In this document: positions 7,574-12,550 of the stretch, in pieces
How the letters are laid out: each line of letters begins with the position of its first letter
Position numbering within the stretch: position 1 is the stretch's first letter
Assembly: GCA_002440765.1 (NCBI GenBank)
Contig: DJVC01000082.1
Location: 1,283-13,832, forward strand
Length of the DNA stretch: 12,550 bases
Reading direction: 5' to 3'
From: a bacterium UBP3_UBA6266
GTDB taxonomy: Bacteria; Auribacterota; UBA6266
Notes under the pieces: generated by a model
Told to the model about the DNA's origin: nothing
What the model saw: the letters and a program-made list of their open reading frames with translations, nothing else
Databases searched by the model: none
Program-made: the position numbers and the translations under genes

Positions 7574-8515
7574 ATGACTGAGTTAAAAGCAACCAGGGAT
7601 GCATATGGGGAAGCGCTTGTAGAAATAGGCGAAAACAATGACAACATTGTTGTTTTGGACGCTGATTTATCTGCTTCGACAAAAACCGCGAAATTCAGGA
7701 AATGTTTTCCTGATAGATTTTTAAATATTGGGATAGCCGAACAAAATCTTATTAATGTTGCTGCGGGGCTTTCAACCTGCGGAAAGATTGTTTTTGCCAG
7801 CAGTTTTGCCCTGTTTGCTACCGGAAGGCCATGGGAACAGATAAGAAATACGGTGGCTTATTCGAATCTTAATGTCAAAATTGTGGCATCGCACGGAGGA
7901 ATATCCGTAGGCGCGGATGGATCTTCCCATCAAAGCCTTGAAGATATTGCGATAATGAGAGCCATCCCTAATATGAAGGTTATAGTTCCGTGTGACGCCA
8001 ATGAAAGTCATAATGCGGTGTTGGCGGCGGCCGCCGCGCCCGGACCTTTTTATATAAGGCTTGGAAGAGAGAAAGTCCCTATGATTACCGATCCAAAACA
8101 CAAGTTCAGGGTAGGTAAAGCCGAAGCGTTAAGAGACGGAGACGATGTGACCATTATTGCCTGCGGGATGATGGTGGATGCCGCTTTAAAAGCTGCGGAT
8201 ATCCTGGAAAAAGATGGATTGAAAGCTTCGGTAATAGATATGCATACGATAAAACCTGTTGATACTGAAACAATAATGAAATATGCCCGGAAAACCGGTT
8301 GTATAGTAACAGCCGAGGAACATAGTATCATCGGAGGTTTGGGCGGGGCTGTATGTGAATTTTTGAGCGAAAACCATCCAGTGCCTGTCTATAGGATAGG
8401 AACGCGGGATTGTTTTGGGCAATCCGGCGAGCCGGCATTGCTCTTGAAAGAATATAATATGACTCCTGAAAACATATGCAAGGGAGCCAAAAAAGTCATA
8501 AAAATGAAAAAGTGA
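7574..8515 (+). CDS. Transketolase, C-terminal subunit
   Basis: The second half of the split transketolase, 313 residues. The pyrimidine-binding domain covers about residues 1-170. It includes VLDADLSASTKT, the activating Glu56 in NIGIAEQNL, and SHGGISVGADGSSHQSLEDIA, the substrate-site loop. The C-terminal transketolase domain begins near residue 185 (VGKAEALRDGDDVTIIACGMMV) and runs to the end. AGGAG at 7563-7567 lies six bases before the ATG. It is 17 bases after the N-terminal subunit, which fits making the two chains in equal amounts. The active site forms between the two subunits, so neither works alone. Confidence 0.92.
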   Translation: MTELKATRDAYGEALVEIGENNDNIVVLDADLSASTKTAKFRKCFPDRFLNIGIAEQNLINVAAGLSTCGKIVFASSFALFATGRPWEQIRNTVAYSNLNVKIVASHGGISVGADGSSHQSLEDIAIMRAIPNMKVIVPCDANESHNAVLAAAAAPGPFYIRLGREKVPMITDPKHKFRVGKAEALRDGDDVTIIACGMMVDAALKAADILEKDGLKASVIDMHTIKPVDTETIMKYARKTGCIVTAEEHSIIGGLGGAVCEFLSENHPVPVYRIGTRDCFGQSGEPALLLKEYNMTPENICKGAKKVIKMKK

Positions 8516-8534
8516 TTATTATGAGGAGACTCTG

Positions 8535-9842
8535 ATGAAAAAGATATTTGTCTTGATGACATCAATTTTGCTTCTTGCAACGTTATCTTATTCTGCTTTA
8601 GACGGCGAGAAAGCTCCATCCCAGCCTGACGATGATATTTATAAACAGATGGAACAGCTTGCTGTTGTTTTTGCGATTGTTGAGAAAGATTATGTTGATG
8701 ATGTTGACCAGAAAAAGCTTGTTTACGGGGCCATGAAGGGAATTATTGCGGAACTCGATCCTCACAGCCAGTTTATGGAACCGGAAATGTATAAGGAAAT
8801 TAAAGTTGAAACGGAAGGTGAGTTTGGCGGCCTCGGGATAGAAATAACAGTCAGGGATAGCCTGCTTACGGTTATTGCGCCGATGGAAGGAACGCCTGCC
8901 GAACGCGCAGGTTTGAAAACCGGCGACAAAATAATTAAAATTGACGGTGAAAGCACAAAGGATATGACTTTAATGAAAGCCGTCAGCAAGCTAAGGGGAA
9001 AGCCGGGCACAAAGGTGCATATTGTTGTGTTAAGGTCAAATCAAAAAGTATTGGATTTTGATGTTGTAAGGGACATCATAAAAGTCGAAAGCATTAAAGA
9101 TGCCAAAATACTTGAGAATGGTATCGGCTATATCAGGATTGTCCAGTTTCAGGAAAACACAGGCAGAGATTTTGAAAAAGCGTTAACGGATATAGAAACC
9201 AGAGGGATGAAGTCATTGATAATTGATTTAAGAAATAATCCCGGCGGATTATTACAGACAGCCGTTGAAGTGGCTGACAGGTTTGTGGAAAACGGCAAAG
9301 TCATAGTGTCCATACAGGGCAAGTTGCCTTCGCAAAACGTAGTTTTTAATGCGAAAGACAGGACAACCCATAAAGAATGTCCTATCGTGGTGCTTATAAA
9401 CAATGGTTCTGCAAGCGGTTCCGAAATAGTTGCGGGCGCGCTTAAAGACCATAAAAAAGCTATTTTGATAGGGGAAAAAACATTTGGTAAAGGGTCTGTG
9501 CAGAGTGTTATACCTTTGAATGACGGTTCAGCATTAAGGTTGACTACCGCAAAATATTTTACTCCCAGCGGAGTTACCATACATGGGGTGGGAATTATTC
9601 CCGATATTGAAGTTGATATTTCTGATGAAGAGGAAGTAAAGCTTGTTTTAAAGAAATATGCGGAGCTTGAAAAAGCTTTGAAGCAGAGTGAACAGACTGA
9701 TAATGCCGAAAAAAGTGCAGTAGATGAAGAAGAAGTCAAGGACGTACAGCTTCAAAGGGCAATAGACCTTTTAAAAGCTATGGATATATTTGATAAGACG
9801 TTGTCGGATGCTTCTTTTGCCAAGGAGAAAAGTGTTAACTAA
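8535..9842 (+). CDS. ctpA: C-terminal processing peptidase CtpA (S41A)
   Basis: An exported serine protease that cleaves periplasmic proteins from their C-termini. The first ~20 residues are a signal peptide (MKKIFVLMTSILLLATLSYS). The S41 N-terminal segment follows, with LDPHSQFM as a typical marker. A PDZ domain covers about residues 96-180 (FGGLGIEITV, GTPAERAGLKTGDKI). The protease core covers about 195-360, with Ser294 in NNGSASGSEI and Lys319 in GEKTFGKGSVQ spaced 25 residues apart, as in E. coli Prc. The last ~60 residues are a charged tail with helical character. The length of 435 fits CtpA. A GAGGAG lies seven bases before the ATG. It overlaps the next gene by 11 bases. Likely targets are cell-wall hydrolases or lipoproteins, as known for the family; nothing here identifies one. 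Confidence 0.93.
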   Translation: MKKIFVLMTSILLLATLSYSALDGEKAPSQPDDDIYKQMEQLAVVFAIVEKDYVDDVDQKKLVYGAMKGIIAELDPHSQFMEPEMYKEIKVETEGEFGGLGIEITVRDSLLTVIAPMEGTPAERAGLKTGDKIIKIDGESTKDMTLMKAVSKLRGKPGTKVHIVVLRSNQKVLDFDVVRDIIKVESIKDAKILENGIGYIRIVQFQENTGRDFEKALTDIETRGMKSLIIDLRNNPGGLLQTAVEVADRFVENGKVIVSIQGKLPSQNVVFNAKDRTTHKECPIVVLINNGSASGSEIVAGALKDHKKAILIGEKTFGKGSVQSVIPLNDGSALRLTTAKYFTPSGVTIHGVGIIPDIEVDISDEEEVKLVLKKYAELEKALKQSEQTDNAEKSAVDEEEVKDVQLQRAIDLLKAMDIFDKTLSDASFAKEKSVN

Positions 9843-10929
9843 TTCCGTATTGTACCGTTTTTCTCTGAATATTTTATTGGTTTTTGTCCTGTTTCTCCCA
9901 ACAGAATCGTTGTCCGCCAGGAAAAGAAGAACTCTCTCCGGGCCTTCCGGAAAAGAGCCGGTAAGACTTGTGGAAGAAGTTTCTTTATACCTCCGCCAGA
10001 AAGGTATTGCCAATAAAATCAGCTTCGGAGAAAAAAGGGATGCGGGTTTTTCTGTCGATATTTTTCTGAAACCCTCTGAGGATTATTTAGCAAAGGATAT
10101 AACGGACGGCTTGAAAAGCATGTTCGGCAGATCCGGGGCGAACATTCAGCCGGCGAAAAACATAGGGCTGCCGGATGGGATTGAGTGTTTTGAAAAACAT
10201 CTTATTTTTATTAAAAGGAAGAAAACGGGAGTTCTGAGGTTCAACCGCGTATATTCGGGTTACGTCACCATAATAATCGATGATTTCGGCAACAGTTTGA
10301 ATTATTTCCGCCTGCTTGAAAAGATAAAAGAACCTGTTGATTGTGCCGTGCTTCCGCACTTGCGGTATTCGAAAGAGAGCGCGGTTAAACTGAACTCAAT
10401 GGGTTTTGAAGTTATGCTTCATTGTCCGATGGAGCCTGAATCCATAGCAATTGATGCGGGTAAAGGAGTAATCCTTTCGGATATGAATGAACAGGAGATA
10501 AGGAGGACTTTGGAAGAAAACCTCGAATCCGTTCCTTTTGCCGCCGGAATAAATAATCATATGGGATCAAAAGCCTGCATGGCAAAAAATCTTATCAGAA
10601 CGGTTCTGAAGCAAACGGATGAAAAAGGTCTTTTCTTTGCCGACAGCCTTACCTCAAGTAGTTCCGTCATCTGTCAGGTTGCGGAAGAAATCGGGTGTCC
10701 TGTTATAAAAAGAGATATTTTCCTGGATAATGTCAAAGAAGATAAAGCTATAAGAGATGCTTTTGAAAATTTAATAAAGCTGTCAAAAAAGAAAGGCAGG
10801 GCGGTTGGTATCGGGCATTACCGCGAACAGACGCTGAAAATTCTGATTTCTTATCTGGATGTGATAAAATATAATGATTTAAAAATCGTTCCCGCGTCCG
10901 AAATGGTAACAATAGGGGATGGATATTGA
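9832..10929 (+). CDS. Divergent polysaccharide deacetylase family protein (DUF610/YibQ)
   Basis: A 365-residue exported or membrane-anchored protein of the divergent polysaccharide deacetylase family (Polysacc_deac_2). An uncleaved anchor or signal peptide spans about residues 8-28. Residues about 30-140 are a poorly conserved linker or small domain. The NodB-like barrel begins at VTIIIDDFGNS (Asp150, Asp151), then MLHCPMEP (His197, Glu201), then GINNHMGS (His243), then FADSLTSSSSV, KRDIFLDN and VGIGHYRE. The family's biochemical role is unclear; an envelope polysaccharide function is generally assumed. The GTG at 9832 is chosen because AAGGAG sits four bases before it and the hydrophobic segment follows directly; a TTG at 9790 would add 14 unconserved residues. 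Adjacency to ctpA is a recurring arrangement in bacteria, which supports an envelope role. Confidence 0.85.
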   Translation: MLTNSVLYRFSLNILLVFVLFLPTESLSARKRRTLSGPSGKEPVRLVEEVSLYLRQKGIANKISFGEKRDAGFSVDIFLKPSEDYLAKDITDGLKSMFGRSGANIQPAKNIGLPDGIECFEKHLIFIKRKKTGVLRFNRVYSGYVTIIIDDFGNSLNYFRLLEKIKEPVDCAVLPHLRYSKESAVKLNSMGFEVMLHCPMEPESIAIDAGKGVILSDMNEQEIRRTLEENLESVPFAAGINNHMGSKACMAKNLIRTVLKQTDEKGLFFADSLTSSSSVICQVAEEIGCPVIKRDIFLDNVKEDKAIRDAFENLIKLSKKKGRAVGIGHYREQTLKILISYLDVIKYNDLKIVPASEMVTIGDGY

Positions 10930-11915
10930 AAATATTAGGTATTGAAACTTCCTGTGATGAAACTTCAGCCGCCGTGGTCTCCGGCGGTAAAAAAATATTA
11001 TCCAATATCATTTCTTCCCAGGTCGATATACACAGGAGGTTCGGAGGTGTTGTCCCTGAAATAGCCAGCAGGGCGCATCTTGAAAGCATAGGGAACATTG
11101 TGGACATCGCGATACAGTCTGCCGGCATAAAAGTTTCGGATGTAGACGGTGTAGCCGTTACCAGGGGTCCGGGTTTGATTGGAGCATTATTGGTCGGTAT
11201 TTCTTTTGCTGAGGCATTTGCCGAATCTATAAAGAAACCCCTTGCCGGCGTTAATCATCTGCATGCGCATGTGTATGCGAATTTACTTTCGGAAGATTCT
11301 TTAAAAATGCCTTTTATCTGGCTTCTTGTTTCCGGAGGCCACACATTGCTCGGCATAGCAAAAGATATTGACGAATATGAGCTATTGGGCACGACAGTTG
11401 ATGATGCTGCGGGCGAAGCGTTTGATAAAGTTGCCAAACTTTTGGGGCTTGAGTATCCGGGCGGGCCCGCAATACAAAAAATTGCCGCGGTGGGAAACCC
11501 TTCTTTAATTAATTTTCCAAGAGCAAGAGTGAAGAAAAACCCTTATTTTTTCAGTTTCAGCGGATTGAAAACGGCGGTTTTGTATTATGTGAAAGAGAAC
11601 GAAAAATCCGGGTTGGATATTCCTTCTATCGCAGCATCTTTCCAGGAAGCGGTAGCGGATGTTCTTGTTTCCAGAACTATAAAGGCCTCCGTTAAATACG
11701 GCATAAACAGAATAATTTTAGGCGGAGGGGTAGCATGCAACAGCAGGCTGAGAGAGAAATTTTCGATAGATTGTGAAAAAAACAATATAGAGCTTTTTAT
11801 TCCTCCTTTAGATTTGTGTACTGACAATGCGGCGATGGTTGCCGGCCTGGGATTTGAAATTATCAGAAGAGGCCTGAACGGCGGATTTCGTGCAGACCCC
11901 AATCTGAAAATATAG
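10926..11915 (+). CDS. tsaD: tRNA N6-adenosine threonylcarbamoyltransferase TsaD
   Basis: The catalytic ASKHA-fold subunit that moves threonylcarbamoyl from its adenylate to A37 of ANN-decoding tRNAs (t6A), working with TsaB and TsaE. It is 329 residues, usual for bacteria. It begins MKILGIETSCDETSAAVV, and carries EIASRAHLE, TRGPGLIGALLVG, the metal ligands His111 and His115 (NHLHAHVYA), LLVSGGHT, GEAFDKVAK, YPGGP, FSFSGLKTA, GGGVACNSRLR and metal ligand Asp300 in CTDNAAMVAGLG. These metal ligands fall at the same residue numbers as in the E. coli protein. The start is TTG at 10926, overlapping the upstream stop by four bases, with AGGGGA at 10914-10919. The C-terminus is short, with no kinase (Bud32) fusion. 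TsaB, TsaE and TsaC are not in the window. Confidence 0.95.
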   Translation: MKILGIETSCDETSAAVVSGGKKILSNIISSQVDIHRRFGGVVPEIASRAHLESIGNIVDIAIQSAGIKVSDVDGVAVTRGPGLIGALLVGISFAEAFAESIKKPLAGVNHLHAHVYANLLSEDSLKMPFIWLLVSGGHTLLGIAKDIDEYELLGTTVDDAAGEAFDKVAKLLGLEYPGGPAIQKIAAVGNPSLINFPRARVKKNPYFFSFSGLKTAVLYYVKENEKSGLDIPSIAASFQEAVADVLVSRTIKASVKYGINRIILGGGVACNSRLREKFSIDCEKNNIELFIPPLDLCTDNAAMVAGLGFEIIRRGLNGGFRADPNLKI

Positions 11916-11922
11916 TAATTAG

Positions 11923-11951
11923 TTGAACTTATAGGTGAGACATGTTACATT
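11923..11951 (+). promoter_or_regulatory. Possible extended -10 promoter before the GspE/PilB-type gene
   Basis: TTGAAC at 11923-11928 (four of six) and TACATT at 11946-11951 (four of six) are 17 bases apart. A TG lies one base before the -10 (11943-11944), the arrangement of an extended -10. The -10 lies inside a small inverted repeat, so it may compete with a stem in the DNA or RNA. Each hexamer alone is weak, so this is only a candidate. Confidence 0.35.
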
Positions 11952-11959
11952 TCTGTAAC
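11944..11959. terminator. Weak inverted repeat, possible terminator or operator
   Basis: GTTACA at 11944-11949 and TGTAAC at 11954-11959 form a six-base stem around TTTC. A T-G wobble pair would extend it by one. The sequence after it is T-rich but has no unbroken T run next to the stem, and the stem has only two G-C pairs. A terminator for the tsaD operon is possible, but a protein-binding palindrome or chance is equally open. Confidence 0.3.
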
Positions 11960-12019
11960 GGTCTTTCTGGTTTTCTTGATTTTGGTTTTATTTCTATTTT
12001 AAATTTTTGATGGATATTT

Positions 12020-12550
12020 ATGACTCAGCAAAGTGATTATATTGCCAGTATTTTGATGGATGTAGGCCTGGTTGATGAAAAATCCGTTGAAAAGGCCAAG
12101 GAACATTCCGTCAAAACGGGAAAAAGTTTCCAGGAAGCCCTTGTTGAGCTCGGTTTGTGCAGAGAAATCGACATTCTTAAAGCGCTGGCAGTCCAATTCG
12201 GGATGGAGTTCATCCAGTTAAGCGATATCGATATCCCCAAGGACATAATAAAATTAATCCCGCCTGAAACCGCAAAAAAGTACAAGATTGTCCCCATAAA
12301 AAAGAAAGGAGATACGCTTACGGTTGCGCTGTTCGAACCCACTGATGCGGATATATTTGATAATTTAAGTTTTGTCCTGAAGTGTAATATAGAAGGAGTA
12401 GTAGCTACAAAAGAGGACATCCTGGCGGCTCTTGATAAATATTATGGGGTTACCGAAGAAACAGTGGATAAAATGATTGCCGAACTCAGCGAAGGAGATA
12501 CAACTTTTTTAGATGAAAAAACGCGCAATGCGGAAGAAGAAGGAGTAGCT
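12020..12550 (+). CDS. GspE/PilB-type secretion or pilus ATPase, N-terminal part
   Basis: The frame stays open from ATG at 12020 to the window end, giving 177 residues of a longer protein. They match the N-terminal MshEN/T2SSE_N region of type II secretion (GspE) and type IV pilus (PilB) assembly ATPases: two helix-rich repeats (YIASILMDVGLVDEKSVEKA, then LVELGLCREIDILKALAVQFG), then IPPETAKKYKIVPIKKKGDTLTVALFEPTD and DILAALDKYYG. The Walker motifs and AAA-type core lie beyond the window. At the first position of both repeats the Arg-Leu-Gly that contacts cyclic di-GMP in MshEN domains is absent (YIA and SFQ instead), so nucleotide sensing may be lost. No strong ribosome site precedes the ATG; GATGGA at 12009-12014 is the nearest. 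It is likely the first gene of a new unit. Confidence 0.8.
   Translation, partial: MTQQSDYIASILMDVGLVDEKSVEKAKEHSVKTGKSFQEALVELGLCREIDILKALAVQFGMEFIQLSDIDIPKDIIKLIPPETAKKYKIVPIKKKGDTLTVALFEPTDADIFDNLSFVLKCNIEGVVATKEDILAALDKYYGVTEETVDKMIAELSEGDTTFLDEKTRNAEEEGVA

Noticed and set aside
6714..8515. Frameshifted single transketolase
   Set aside because: Each half has its own ribosome site and start, a 17-base gap separates them, and two-subunit transketolases are a known natural form.
9149..9739. Long minus-strand open frame of 196 codons opposite ctpA
   Set aside because: It is Ser/Thr-rich with no recognisable domain and mirrors a well-conserved protease gene, so it is a shadow of codon bias.

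Overview
The window is an ordinary protein-coding stretch of bacterial chromosome. All nine complete genes and both edge-truncated genes lie on the + strand, with gaps mostly under 30 bases. Most starts have a clear purine-rich ribosome binding site, and GTG and TTG starts are common. The base composition looks moderate, by eye somewhat under half G+C. An exported CtpA protease, an exported YibQ-type protein and a GspE/PilB-type ATPase suggest a Gram-negative-type envelope. The split transketolase, the multi-discoidin glycosidase and the mixed operon are the sort of content seen in Omnitrophota, Elusimicrobia or PVC-like candidate lineages. That placement is only an impression. No tRNA, rRNA, insertion sequence, CRISPR array or prophage was seen.

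Region 1 (1-5651) reads as one transcription unit. It holds the C-terminal end of a probable glycoside hydrolase, a XerC-type tyrosine recombinase, a 1148-residue exported protein with three discoidin (F5/8 type C) modules ahead of a six-hairpin glycosidase-like region, and a HAD-family phosphatase whose TTG start overlaps the stop codon before it. The theme is extracellular carbohydrate handling, with a housekeeping recombinase embedded in it.

Region 2 (5652-11915) starts with the best promoter in the window (TTGATA, 18 bases, TATAAT). It continues as a tight operon: UDP-glucuronate decarboxylase (UDP-xylose synthase), the two halves of a split transketolase, the C-terminal processing protease CtpA, a divergent polysaccharide deacetylase (DUF610/YibQ), and TsaD of the tRNA t6A pathway. 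It mixes nucleotide-sugar and pentose-phosphate metabolism, envelope maintenance and tRNA modification.

Region 3 (11916-12550) has a 104-base gap with a small inverted repeat and a possible extended -10 promoter. After it comes the N-terminal end of a GspE/PilB-type secretion or pilus ATPase that runs off the window.

No clearly new multi-gene system is visible. The least explained parts are the discoidin-glycosidase with its coupled HAD phosphatase, and the degenerate N-terminal domain of the last gene.
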